A DNA stretch of 38,963 nt. Source: Rhizophlyctis rosea (Eukaryota > Chytridiomycota > Chytridiomycetes > Rhizophlyctidales > Rhizophlyctidaceae). The number at the start of each line of letters is the position of its first letter. Position 1 is the stretch's first letter. Below are positions 1-11,700 of the stretch, in pieces. Both the position numbers and the translations under genes were made by a program. The notes beneath the pieces are model-generated. The model saw nothing but the letters and a program-made list of their open reading frames with translations, was not told the DNA's origin and made no database searches. The stretch is from the NCBI GenBank assembly GCA_027596075.1, contig JADGJC010000345.1:1615-40577 (forward strand), read 5' to 3'.

Positions 1-281
1 TCCCTTGTTCCACGCTCATAAGGTGGGAGCATGGGAAATTCGTCCACGCCAGATCTCAGTATAGCCACGCTGCTTACGGTAATCAAGCCTGTGATTGGTC
101 AATGTAGAACACGCTGCCCAATTTGGCTAGATTGAGTCAATGTAGCAAGCCGGGGGATCCCCCCCGGACCCCCCAAGCCTCATTGCCGGCTGGGCTACAG
201 CTGCGCTCGCGTTCCAAGCCACTCAATTTCAGTCACTGTGCAGCATGATTGTGGAACAACCCAAATGTAACACTTACGGTC

Positions 282-362
282 GTGCCACAAGTGAGAATCA
301 TTATAGCACACTCGTGGCTCTGCCACTCGTGCCTATAAATCATGGATTCTCACTTGTGACAC
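282..362. repeat. 81-bp foldback (inverted repeat)
   Basis: The left arm 282-299 (gtgccacaagtgagaatc) is the reverse complement of the right arm 345-362 with one mismatch out of 18. The enclosed 45 bases contain a second perfect hairpin, gtggc-tct-gccac (314-326), and partly complementary tatag/ctata flanks, so the whole element can fold into one long stem-loop. No coding potential is visible. It could be a miniature inverted-repeat element remnant or a structured RNA; I cannot tell which. Confidence 0.6.
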
Positions 363-2441
363 TCCTGAGCGTGCTACATCTAGTATATATCCCAAATTCA
401 GCATGCCATTCGCCCGCCACCGAAAATTGCCCCATTCTCGCTTGACGCTTATTGGTGGCGCGTGGAGCCGGTGCTGGATTGGGCGTTTCGCTTCGAACAT
501 CGCAACGAACGGCACTGAGGCTAGGTAAGTGCTGCCAGCGTGGTAGCGGTGCAGTTCATAGGCGTGGTGCCGCTCTGGACTTTGCATTGCCGCAACCGAA
601 GCTCAGTGCCCCATGAGGGGATTGAAGGTGAACACACACACAAGATTGCTGGCATCGTACCCGGCTCAATCGATGACGTCGCTCGTGCAAACGGTACTCC
701 CGGCTAACTCGGACATGTTGACATACAGTACATAACCCCTTCACCACGATCTTGACCGCCCGTCATTCGGTCGACCGATGGACGGTGTCGTCTCCCGTAC
801 TTCCGTTTCGGGCGTCCGCTGCATGCCCATTTCCACGGGTCGTGCTCTGGACCCCCACTCAGGTCATGGAGACACAAATTGCTTTTACTGCGCGTCTTCC
901 GCATGGCCAGCATGGTCAGTCCGTCTTTCTAAAATATTTTTTAATTTTGTTCACTTTTTCTGTGTGCATTTGTCTTGATATTTGGATTACTATTATTCGG
1001 AATAATGGTATGACGGGAAAACATCCTTGTTGGTGGGAGGCGGTGTGTGGCCCCTATTGCCGCATTTTATGTTCGTTTTCTGTTGTATCATTTTTCGGTC
1101 TTTGGTTGGAAGGGGAGAGGGGAGCAGATTTGACCATTGTTGCACGGCTGCGGTAGGTGCAATGATGAGGCGAGATTCCGTGATGATCGTAGCTTAATGT
1201 TATAAAATGTATGGATGTTTTGCATGCCTCATCTGCGCGTTCGGTGAGTCTGTGGTATGGCCCGCTCCGTTATTCGTCAAAATGGTGGCTGGGCCCCATG
1301 GAGCGGGTCAACGGTGCACGATTGACACTTCGCTATTTTTGGAGACAAAATCCGGTCCCACCTGTTTGCAGCTGCCTGAACCACATATTGATTCGCCCAA
1401 AGTCGTACTTTCCTTCTGTTTTGGATCTATTTTCGATTCCTGGCACACTCGGCACAGTGGGTGCATCATGTTGAGCATCGCGCTTGTGGGGACGATACCC
1501 TTCCTTTCAATTGGGTCATCAACCCCGCACCGTATGCGGTGCGGCTAGACATCACGTATTGAGGGAGTGTACCATGAAGCTTTGCTGGCAAAATCCACTG
1601 TTGAACACGAGAGAGTTTTTTTTCCCTATTGTTCCTACATCGCGATAAGAAGCCCTTCACGCTAAATTCTGAAGATGGAAAGTATTCTTTGCCGAAGCTG
1701 GTCAAAATGGTCGTGATCATCAAGAAAGAGGAATTGCGGCTCCAGTTGGGAGAAGGAATGGACGATGCGGTGGGTTGTCGAACTCACGTCTGATGTTGTA
1801 ATAAGCTGTGAGTTTTCACTTTCATGCACATGATAAGACGTCTACTACATCTTTCCCAATCGGTCAGAGTCCAAGTTCCCAAAGCACTTTCCCTCCCATT
1901 TTCCAAATCCACCATCCACCAAATGGCAGATAAAAAAAAAATAACCAGTAGAGCGCGAACAGGCCTCAAGCTGGTTGCACCTCGGTGCAGCTCCCGCCTT
2001 CTCTTCCCAGTCAGCCCGCAGTCAAAAATGAAATCCGGATAGCTAGCGATCAACAAGTTCTGCATGCTCCCAATGGCGCGCTGGAGGCGGACCGTCATGG
2101 ATTGGTGTGTGGTTGGCGTGCCGTAAGACATTCAGTGATTCAGAGTTGCAATAACACGGGGAGTCTGAGATCTAAAATGGGACAATACAATGACTGAAGG
2201 CGGGATCTCGTTCCTCTTCGGTCAGTTTCGTGGACCGAAGTCAGTTTTTTTGGTTTCCATTCTGCTAGAGGGCTGATCGTGGTCAGGGTTTGGAAGTCAC
2301 AAAAAAACTGTGGGCCCGACTCGTCACCATTTTGGATATCGTTGATATGAGACAAGGGCATATTCTTTCGTTGTTTGAATGGGAGTGGTACTTCGCTTTG
2401 ACATGTCAGCAATCTTCGTACCAATTTATGTTCGACGGTAG

Positions 2442-2572
2442 TGGGTGACATCCGAAACCTCTCGCATACATAGAAACATAACATAAATCATGAACCTACT
2501 ATCGACATCATGACTGTGCCAAGTTGGCTCCCGCATAGATTTATGGTTCCAAAAGGTTACGGATGTCACCCA
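2442..2572. repeat. Inverted repeat, 19-bp arms, MITE-like
   Basis: The left arm 2442-2460 (tgggtgacatccgaaacct) matches the reverse complement of the right arm 2554-2572 at 18 of 19 positions. The arms enclose 93 bases of unrecognised sequence without an open frame. The size and form resemble a very small inverted-repeat transposable element, but I could not define a target-site duplication, so this is only a structural call. Confidence 0.5.
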
Positions 2573-2860
2573 GTGTTGTCAAAAAGAACAGTGGGTCCCA
2601 GGCTACCGGCCATAAGGTTTGACGACAACGAGGCCATCGACGACTTCCAACTCATAGAGGTAGCAAAGTCATGAGATGAAACAACCAGCATCGACCTCTC
2701 CATTTCCGCCGATATTGTTTGAACGATGTCAATTGCCAAAGGCTTGCGAATCCATTCCACAATGATTGTTAGACAATAACTTGGTAGGGAGTGACAACCA
2801 CCGACATTTGGAACCCCTGCCCACCCGCAAACTATTCACCAAAAACCAAATCGTCACCCG

Positions 2861-3331
2861 CTACTTCTGCACATCCAACCCCTTCCCCTCCCACCCCAAA
2901 AACCCTCCCTCAAGCACCAAAATCTCCTGCCTGATATCGTCACCCGCAGCCTTGATATACGCCCTCGCCGCCTCCGGCCCACGATTTTGACTGACTCCAC
3001 AATGGAAAATCAGTTTATGAACACTCTGTTGCTGTTGGACGACGGTCGGGTCAGACTCGATTTGCGCCTTAACGATGTTGACGGCGGAGGGGATGTGGGC
3101 TTTGCTGTAGGATGAGGGTTCGCGGACGTCGATTATGCGGTAGTCGCGACTGGTGGGGTGAATTAGGTCAAGAGGGACTGTTAGTAAATGAAAAATCCTC
3201 GTATATAGGGGTAAGAGTTTAACGTACCCTGCAACTTTTGACGGGTCTTTGAGGAGAGACGCAACTTCTTCTGCGGGAATGAAGTTGATATCCGAGTTGT
3301 CAGCTGCAGGGTGGTGTGCGTGGTCTGCCAT
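2861..3331 (-). CDS. Ych1/Ibp1-like Cdc25-family (rhodanese-fold) phosphatase
   Basis: Two exons on the minus strand, 3331-3228 and 3149-2861, joined over a 78-bp intron (3227-3150). The intron has a GTACGT donor, a TACTAAC branch site and a CACCAG acceptor. Splicing in phase 2 gives 130 residues. The protein is a single rhodanese fold: IIDVRE at 40-45, a SKAHIPSAVNI segment at 50-60, and the active-site loop H-C-G-V-S-Q-N-R-G with catalytic Cys85 and Arg91, a complete HC-x5-R signature. Short length, C-x5-R loop and the RGPEAA continuation fit the fungal Ych1/Ibp1 group of small Cdc25-like phosphatases rather than thiosulfate sulfurtransferases or full Cdc25. Arsenate reductase activity (Acr2-like) is an alternative that sequence cannot exclude. 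The ATG at 3331 lies in a good context (aaacaATGG). An unspliced frame would insert about 26 residues encoded by the intron before the IIDVRE strand, so the spliced form is preferred. The neighbouring tRNA-Asn lies upstream on the other strand. Confidence 0.88.
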   Translation of the reverse strand: MADHAHHPAADNSDINFIPAEEVASLLKDPSKVAGYVKLLPLYTRIFHLLTVPLDLIHPTSRDYRIIDVREPSSYSKAHIPSAVNIVKAQIESDPTVVQQQQSVHKLIFHCGVSQNRGPEAARAYIKAAGDDIRQEILVLEGGFLGWEGKGLDVQK

Positions 3332-3918
3332 TGTTTCCTTGCTGGGTGAAGTTGTTCTTTGCTTGCCTTGCTTTTCGTGAAGAGTTCGAGAGTAAATTGG
3401 GCACAGGGGGCATTTGTCCACCATATTTAGATTTTATACTTTCCGGCCTGGTCGCTGGAGAAACGCGGCGAACGCCACAGCGATTGCGCGATCCGTTTGT
3501 GGCCGCTGTGGACAGCGTGATTATGTAAACGGTCGACAAGTCGGGAGCATGGTGACTTGGCCAGAATCCGTTGAGAGCAAGCGTGATTTAGCTCATCTGA
3601 AGGGATTGTATTGGTTGATAGGTCCTTCGATGTTGATCTTCTGGAATTGTATTCCTTGGACGGAACCGAACACCGAAGAGACAGATGTGGAAGGGGTGAT
3701 ATGTGTACTGTCAATTTGTCAAAGATGGAGTTGGTATTCCAAACAGCTGTTTGGTCCCACACTGACTTACATGCGATATGAAAAGAGAAGAGAGATCAGA
3801 TGGACATCCTATACAATCAGTAAGTTCAATATCTGCTTGATTGTTCTGCCTCATTTTTTCGCGTATGCAACACATAAATAACAATGAAAACGTGCAAAGG
3901 GATCATGCACATCATCCA

Positions 3919-3992
3919 GCTCTTATGGCGCAATTGGCTAGCGCGTTCGGCTGTTAACCGGAAGGTTGGTGGTTCGAGCCCACCTAGGAGCG
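3919..3992 (+). tRNA. tRNA-Asn(GTT), no intron
   Basis: A full 74-nt cloverleaf. The acceptor arm 3919-3925 (gctctta) pairs with 3985-3991 (taggagc), with discriminator G at 3992. The anticodon arm ttcgg/ccgga encloses the loop ctgttaa, with anticodon GTT at 3953-3955. The T arm ggtgg-ttcgagc-ccacc carries the expected B box, and the D arm carries the A box. It is isolated: no other tRNA is within 20 kb. Confidence 0.96.
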
Positions 3993-3994
3993 CC

Positions 3995-4004
3995 TTTTTT
4001 TTTT
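3995..4004 (+). terminator. Pol III terminator of tRNA-Asn
   Basis: A run of ten T residues starts two bases after the mature 3' end of the tRNA-Asn gene, the usual RNA polymerase III stop. Confidence 0.9.
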
Positions 4005-7000
4005 CACTTTTTGATTTGATATTTGTGTTTTTTTCACCCTCTCCTGGCCTGAGCATGCCATACCAGCTAATTTGTCCTTGATGTAGCGTGGGAATTTGGC
4101 AAACCACGTGGCTGTCGCCGTCATGATTCCACTGAAGCCATGTGCTTTCTGATTCACTGATGCCTCACGCTTTCCATGTTGCCCGCAATCTTATTTAGCC
4201 AGTGGCAAAGTTGGGCGACCTGAGTTGAAAACTCCGGCCTGCCTCCCAAAATACCCCTGCAGGAAAAACACCCAAGCGCTTCCGAAGTCTCAGAGATTCG
4301 TCTTTTTGAATCTTTGCCGCTACAGCGGGCAAATGCTTGCAGGAGAAACCCTCCGTGTGGAAGAGTATCGAACTTGACGGACTCCTCCCACATGCCAGGG
4401 GAAAACTATCACCCTTGCCATGTGCTTAAATTCTCCAAAACACTCTACATGGATCGAGCATTTGTAAGGGCGCGGTAGTCAGCTTACCTTCTCAAGGAAC
4501 AACTCATCATGCTTCATCAAGGGGCAACTGTTACAACGACTGTAGGCACTGTCACCATTTCCAAGATCGGGAAGCAAATGCAGAAACGTGGGTGACCTTG
4601 TCCCTCGGCTGAACTAATTGCTGCAAGCATTTGCAAGTTGACAGGCACAGTTTGGTCCCACGGATCCCATCTGTAAATGAATGATACCCTCCGGGGGTGG
4701 CACTGCTGTCTCCGATCTCTCCGATCCAACCTGATCCATGCTGACGGGTGTATGTTCAGATCGGACCACAGCTCTGGATGACGACCAAATCGTCGGTAGT
4801 ATTGGCGTTTCTGGCCCGTCCGTCACTTTGGATCTGAGCCCCAAATGCTTACCGAGAACGAGTAGCTGGTAACCGAGTCAATGGTTGTGGACGCGCGGTC
4901 TAGACTTTTTGATGGAAAGTTTGTTGAATGTGCAACGTGTGGCAAGCTCAGCGCATGAAAAAAATATTTCGGGTCATGGATGGCGACTATGTGAGTGGCT
5001 CCCTTGTGCAGGATAAATTGACCCTCCTATTTCCAGACAATGTGGACCATTGCTCAAGTTGATGGCGAGACAGAATGGCGACACTTGAATCCGTCGTCCT
5101 GTCAAAAACCTAAGCAATGGGTGCATGGGACGGGATGAAATATAACCACGTCCCTGCAGCTGGCCGTCTGATGATTTGTCACTGCAAAGCCCTCCGTAAA
5201 CAATCATCAATAGCATGAGGGCAGTAAGGGGGAGACGAGAACATGGTCCGGTGATATGTATGACTGCATGCCCATTGCTGGCATGGATTGTTATTGTCGG
5301 CCATCGTTTGAGCATGTCCCTCAGACGGGCATATTGGTTTGATGTGTTTCCACGAAGGCTTCATTTGTTCCCCCTCTTGTGGACTGTTACCGAACAAAAC
5401 ATGCATCTCAATTGACCAGTTGGCCTTATTTGCTTAAAAATCCAGTTGGGGCCCAGACCGTAACAGTCCATGAGTTGTCAACCCTTACCCTTTTTTCGTT
5501 GCGTGGAAAATCTTACCTGCCTCCCAGTCTCCCGGGTTCACAGATTGGGAGCCCACAGTTGCGCCGTTTTCTGGTGCCAAGCCGCAATTGTTATAACGTC
5601 AACCAACCATCCCATTGATTTCGTCCCACGATCTGGGCCATCCAACAGGTAGTGGTACAACATGACTGTTCAACACTTCACGAGCAGGCAGCCAAATGTT
5701 TACTCCCCCTGTTTTCTCCTCCTCCCACTTCATGTCATCGTTGCTAGACGTGCAACGTTAGCAACCGCAAGCGGGTATGCATTCTCAATGCAATCTTTGA
5801 AGCTCGTCTTCTATCATCCGTGAAAAGTCCGAAAAAACGTGCTGGGCAAACAAAAATATTTCCCACTGACACGAAGACATCGAATCTCGCTCACAACAAC
5901 AAGGTAGCCACCACAAACGAATCGCCATTTCCGCTAAAACCCAATCGATATCCTGATCATGAAACAGCCAAGTGGTCGCAGGACCCCTGACGCTTAGTTA
6001 GCAACCGAAACCCCCCAAGGAACAAGCTTGCGGCATTGGTTCCCCCGTACAACGACTGTTAACTGGCGGATTACATACCGCCTCGGTTATTCCATCGATT
6101 CAAAGCGCCCTTTTTATCCTTCTATCACCGAACATAGAGCAAGTCAGCAAAACCCTCTCATCCTTAGACTTATCGCAACATTTGCCTTGGCGAACCAGCC
6201 CAACAACCAAGGCCAATTTCCAAACGCCCGAGACTCAGGAAGGCAAATACCCAAAGTCTCGGAAACGTCCCCAACCCGCGGGGTGTCTTCCCGTTGTTGT
6301 TGTTGCCGTCTCCAAACCCACCACCATTTGCAACCCCCATTCAGCACCAATCCCCAAAAACCCAGCACTTCGTTCCTGGCGTCTTCAGTCCCTCTGGATC
6401 TAGACTGCTTTCCATCCCCTTCTTCCTCTCGTTGTCTTTCCTCGTCCTTCGGCTGGGAACCGTTCGTATAGCACCGCACATAGAAGACGTCTGAAAATTT
6501 ACAGTTGCACCTGAACCACCCAACGCTTTTGTTGTTGTGCCCAACAGGTCCACCACAGGGGCGTCGCCTTATTTACGGACGGTCTCGACTCGTTCTGGCC
6601 CCATTCTCTACTTCTACTCTTTCCCCACCGCTTGTCCATCAACCGACTAGCGCTAGCCCCATAGTGGTCAGTTCTGCTTCTGACCGCTATACCAAGTACC
6701 CGAGGTGGCTAGCAAGCGTAGACTCCCTCTACGATCGGACAACACTCAACCCACCAGTCGGTTCAAGGACCGGCTTATTGATCAGATACTGCTTTGACAG
6801 CGAAATAGCGAATACCGGACAATCCTCCACTCATCCAGTCGATATTTATTCGACGGTTTCAAATCCATCGTTGCTTGCGCAAGGACTTTTCGTCCCTTCT
6901 GCCCATTGTTGTTGCGGCACCAACCAAAACGCCGCATCAACCCGGTTGCGCCATTAAGCAATCTAGGTTTTCCCTCTGGAGGCACTAGTTCATCATACCA

Positions 7001-7040
7001 TAGCATATTCGCCATCCATCCCTCCCTTCCCTTATTCCCC
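4005..7040. other. Intergenic stretch ending in a pyrimidine-rich leader
   Basis: No supported gene. From about 6000 the plus strand becomes C-rich and T/C-rich, which lowers stop codon frequency and produces two consecutive long open frames (6028-6471 and 6505-6957). These show no domain and are full of Pro/Ser/Thr. The last 80 bases before 7041 include a C/T tract (for example ccatccctcccttccc), typical of a fungal promoter or 5' leader, so I read this end as the control region of the receiver-protein gene. Confidence 0.55.
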
Positions 7041-8704
7041 ATGGCCACCGCCGTCGACACGACGGAGCGGGCCTCCACCATAGATCGCGACGGCCCGCAC
7101 CGTATTGCGGTCGTTGACGATAATCCCATTAACAGGCTCATATTAGTACGATTGTTGAAGAAACACTTCGATCATGATGTGGCGGCTGAGGATGTGTTTG
7201 AGGATGGGTGGGAGTGTCTGAAGGGGTTGAGTTCGCGGCGGTTCGATTTGTTGTTGTTGGATATTGAGATGCCTGTTTGTGGTGAGTACGGGAGATAGAT
7301 TGTTCGGACATTACTCCGCTTGGGGAGTTAGAATGGGGGTTCTCAGCGTGACCACCCATAAGCTTTTTCAAAAGCATGACATGTAAGATGACTCATCTCA
7401 CACCCTTCCCATCTACAGATGGCGTAAAGACAGCAATGCACGTCCGAACCAACTCCGCACCCGATACCCACGAGTCCCACCCCTTACCAGAGCCACTCAA
7501 CATCCTCCCCCACAATGCCACCGTTCCGATCGTCGCCGTAACATCAAACACGCTACCACACCAAAAGGAAGAGTACCTCCGAATTGGAATGGAATACGTG
7601 GTTGGGAAACCGATCAAGCAGCCGGAGGTCTTGATTGCTATTGTGGAAAGCTTGGTGCCGGGATTGAGGAGAGTAGGACTCGAGGAGTGCAAGGAGGGAG
7701 GTAGTAGCAGCGAAGACACGCAACAGGCTTCGGCGGAAGGATCCGCCAGTACTGATGAAGAAGAGGTTGAGTTCCAACCACATCCCGATGTTCTTTCTTC
7801 AGACGCACCTGGATCAGTCCTAGACCACGACTCAGACTCCACACAACAACAATCCACATCCTCCCGCCCATCCTTCCCATCCCGAGCATGGACCACACCC
7901 TCCGTACCGACATTCTCATCTCACGATCAACATCCATCCGTAACAACACCCGCATCCCCCTCCGTCGACCCAGAAATCGCATCAGCACAAGTATCAGCAA
8001 CAGCTGGACCGCATCCTCCACCAACGTTTTCGCAAATTCTACAACGTGCGAAAGTGCAGCATCCGAGACAACCGGTGCGGAGGGATAGTGCTTTTACGCC
8101 TAGTCCTGGGACGAGTCCACCGGCATCTACTGCCGCAGGACCGTCTGGGCGGACATCTACTGAAGTGTCAGCTTCGTCGCAAAGTGCCGCGTCGCGCATA
8201 AGTTGGAGCTCAGAAGGAGATCGCGGGCGGGGATCATGGCGACGACCTGGTGGGCAGCGGGAAGTTGTGGAGGAGGATTCGGAGGGGTGGAGGGAAATGG
8301 CTAGAAAGGGGAAGGGGAAAGTTCAGGGAAGGTGGAGGCCGAATCACCTGAGAGCTGCATCACTTTCGCATTTCAGTAACCGCCCGGCAACGGATGTGTC
8401 TGGACCGCAGTTATATCGTCATTCTCATGTTCCGTCACATGGTCATTCGACACCGCATGATCATCGGCATTCACTTCCCGTTTCGCATCATCCTTCACAT
8501 ACCTCCGCGCCACACACCCGTTCACCATCCTCATCCCACCACACCGCCACACACCCCACTCCCACCGCATCACAACAACCCGATAACAAACCATCACACA
8601 CTCCCCGCCCAATCCCGTCCCGCACCCGCTCCTTCGCCGACGTCGTCGCCGCCGGAATCCGCAAAGCCGCTAGTAGCTTCGTTCCCGCCGCCGCCGAACG
8701 ATGA
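7041..8704 (+). CDS. Response-regulator receiver protein with long disordered tail
   Basis: Two exons, 7041-7281 and 7419-8704, joined over a 137-bp intron (GTGAGT donor, CTACAG acceptor) give 508 residues. Residues 21-165 form a receiver domain with all key positions present: Asp26-Asp27 (VVDDN), phosphoacceptor Asp74 in LLDIEMP, Thr122 in VAVTSNT, and Lys144 in GKPIK. The intron splits the MPVC-DG turn right after the phosphoacceptor. Between that turn and Thr122 there is a Pro/His-rich insertion (about 91-112), so the Asp-Thr spacing is longer than usual. Residues 167-508 are Ser/Thr/Pro/Gln-rich with a His-rich run near 400-460 and a final FADVVAAGIRKAASSF segment that looks ordered. It should accept phosphate from a histidine phosphotransfer protein in a fungal phosphorelay. 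No DNA-binding domain is visible, so Skn7 is unlikely; its exact orthologue is unclear. I chose the ATG at 7041 because it follows a C/T-rich leader; an in-frame extension upstream is open but unlike protein. Confidence 0.85.
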
Positions 8705-11700
8705 CACCATCAAACTCCATAACCAATACCATCACACACACGTCGTTTCCCCCGGCGCACCCAACCTCGTTGATCGAGGTCTACATCCCATACCTCGAAT
8801 ACCACCTCACTCACTTCCCGGTTACCCCATCATCACCTTTCCGCGAATCATTACCTCCTATCACCCCATAGTTGCTGCCGAGCATTGCTTGATGGCAAAA
8901 GTGAATCAGTTACACAGTATAGTTCCCGTCTGGCGTTGTCTCCCACTTCTGTTAGTCCCCGGTCGTTCTTTTATATATATTTACACGCGCTTTGTATGTT
9001 CTTCTGTGCTTTGTTAGTGATTCGTTTATCTCCTCCTTCTTTGTTTACGCGGAATAGATGATTTTGTTGTCGTTTTTTCTTCTTATGCTTACGAATCAGT
9101 TTGCAAATGCACAACATATTTACAAGGAAAAGCAAAAACTTCAACACGCAGCCGGGGTGGGATTGTGGTGTGCGATACGTCGAATACCAATGCAAAGGGC
9201 GACGATCTTCCTATTTTTGGATTCAAAGATTGAAGGCGGTGGACAACTTCTTCCTTTGCAAAACTCTATGATCCTCGCTCAAATCGAAGCTTCCTGATGT
9301 CGATACCAAGGTGGTCCGGATAGCATGTCCTTCAGGCTATCGTTCAATAACGAAGCCACTGCGATCCATGCTTTTTCCCATGGTCCGACCTCAAACGGGT
9401 GGCCTTAATGGCATTGATGGTTATTTCCGGCTGGACCTAGTCAATGAGAAGGAGCTCTTGACTGTGTGGTGACGAATTTATCGGATGCAACTGGACAATG
9501 TAGACGGTCTTGATAGAACTTTGCCTGTTTTCCTAGAAATACTGCTTTTCTGGAAATATAGGTCGTCATGGCTCTATCAATCCAGAAGGACTGTCGAAAC
9601 CCCCTTCATCTTGCGTAGTCTACGGCTTTCCAAGGCATTGCGCTTATAGTTGTACCGCTCCATGCAGTAAACTGGGTCTCATGGCTTCTTGAAACACCAG
9701 GCCTGGACCATGAACACTAATGGGCCACTACCTGACTTGCCCGTGTCAGCAATCCCAGTTGCTGTATCCATGACGTCCGTCAACCCAAGACTGTGGGCGC
9801 GATGAGCTTCCGATTGCTCTACTTGCTCTCATGCCTATTTGTGTCCATGCTTACGAAAACATGGGCAGTGGTAAATAAAGAAGGCAGGAAAAATAAACGA
9901 ATCAACAACCCGCCACGGCAGTGTCCTATTTTGATCGTTTGAATCCTGTGAAGAACTGCAAGCTGCTGGGACCTACTTGTGGGTCGGTCCCATACAACGA
10001 GACCGTTAGGAGCATGCACAACAATGAATATGCTTCCGGATGCATAGTAGTTGCAGAGATTACGGTGTCCAGTCTTGAATTGGCATCGTGCGGCAAAATT
10101 TTGAACGGCGGAATCCCCCCTGCCCTTTCTAATATTGAATAGCTACCACACTGGTACTAGTCGTCTTCGCTCTTTCACCTTTCTCAAAAATATGTGCGAC
10201 GTCTCTAAGGTACAAATGAGGAAAGGTGTGGTGTCAGTGGATGTTGATGCTGCACCGTTGATTTCACTCAACGAGAAAGAGACCTCTCTGGCGCAGTGGA
10301 TGACACTCCTTTTAGTGTTCGTCCAGAGAAGTTGTGCAGCCACAACGGTTGGCTTGCATCTGATCTTTTAAACTACGATCGTCGAGTCGATCCTAAATTT
10401 CACCGACCCAATGAGCAGACAGGAAGATTCATTGCGCATGTACTGCGTTGAGCGTTATTGAAACGTCTTGGTTTGTCGTTTACTTTTGTTGTCAGTATCA
10501 TAGGTGCATAAGTTGATGGACATCAAATAGTCTGCAAGGATCATACAGCTCATCTACTTGCCGTAATGGCCACAATTTCGCTGCAGCGAGGAACTTGGGG
10601 CTGTAAATATCATCCCGCAAGGGTCCTTCAGTACAGGTGCGCATGGCAATCAGTTAAAACAGTTTGAGAAGAAAGGTTGATCCAAAAACGAGTCGACGCC
10701 ACGCAAGGAATGGCAAACACTCGAGCATGACTCCGTGTGGTATGCCTCCTCACTCAAATAACAGTATGGAGCAGCATTGAACTTCCACATCTTGAGTAAA
10801 AGCCTCCTGTCGTTCCGCTGCGAATGATGAGTGCATGATTCACTTTACACCGGCATGGACGACATCAAGAACGTGACTATCCGCAGACAATCAACGGTGT
10901 ATTTTGCGTCCTGCTGGCCTTCGTCTTTTGAAACGTCTCTTTTTCTGCACGAACGAATCGCAAGATAAATGGCGAAATTGAGAAAGTCAGTATCATTTGG
11001 AAAAACAAAACTGTCCAACAGAAATCAGCCGCCTGCTGGGTTTCCCTCATTCCCGTATTGAAATGACGGGCACACTCCTTGTACCTACCTGCAGACGGTG
11101 GATTACGGTTCTGCAACATTGCGCCCGGAACAGTTTGTCAAATCAGTCCGAAAAGAGAAACCCAATTATAAATGAGCTCTTTGTGCACATTGCGCTGACA
11201 ACAGATCCGCAGGGGACAAATATTTCCTGGTGCGCGACTATCCAACACACACGAGTGCTATGCCGCCGCCATATAAACTTGAGCAGAGTGAAAGATACAC
11301 TGCACCCGGAATCTTGTCAATCGGGATGAAGCGAAAGTGCTGAAAGTGAACAATGAGCCGACGAATCGGCCACGATCTGATAGTACCTATATGCCTTCTA
11401 AAAGCGTTCCTTAAGCGTATTTATTGTGTGACAGCGATATTGCATGGTGATGACCTTACCGTACGTCATCCGATTGGCGAATCTGCCAGCTCACGCAACT
11501 CCCACCCAATTATGAGCATTGTAGCATGAAGGTGCATCAAGGTTGATCCGATCGGCTCCGTATGTGTGTCCCGTTGCCATTGGTTTTTTCCTTCTGGATA
11601 CGCGAAGTCAAAATGAAAATGGCCACCAACACATGTGACCTTTTCACGCAAAAAGAGTCAACAGTATCAATAGATACCTCAGGGCGGTTGATGGCAGCAA

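Larger units (their letters stand above)
1..2860. other. Intergenic stretch, no supported gene
   Basis: I see no gene here. The open frames are short, overlap on both strands, have no recognisable motif and are of lengths expected by chance. The stretch holds two inverted-repeat structures, listed separately at 282-362 and 2442-2572, and a G/C hairpin near 150-167. It may be old decayed repeat sequence. Confidence 0.6.

Noticed and set aside
6028..6957. Two consecutive plus-strand open frames of 147 and 150 codons upstream of the receiver gene
   Set aside because: The plus strand is C-rich with few T-starting stops here, the products are Pro/Ser/Thr-rich without domains, and no splice pattern links them to the gene. 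Better explained as promoter and leader.
7393..8612. Several open frames antisense to, or shifted against, the receiver-protein gene
   Set aside because: They mirror the low-complexity coding sequence of the sense strand and have no domain of their own.
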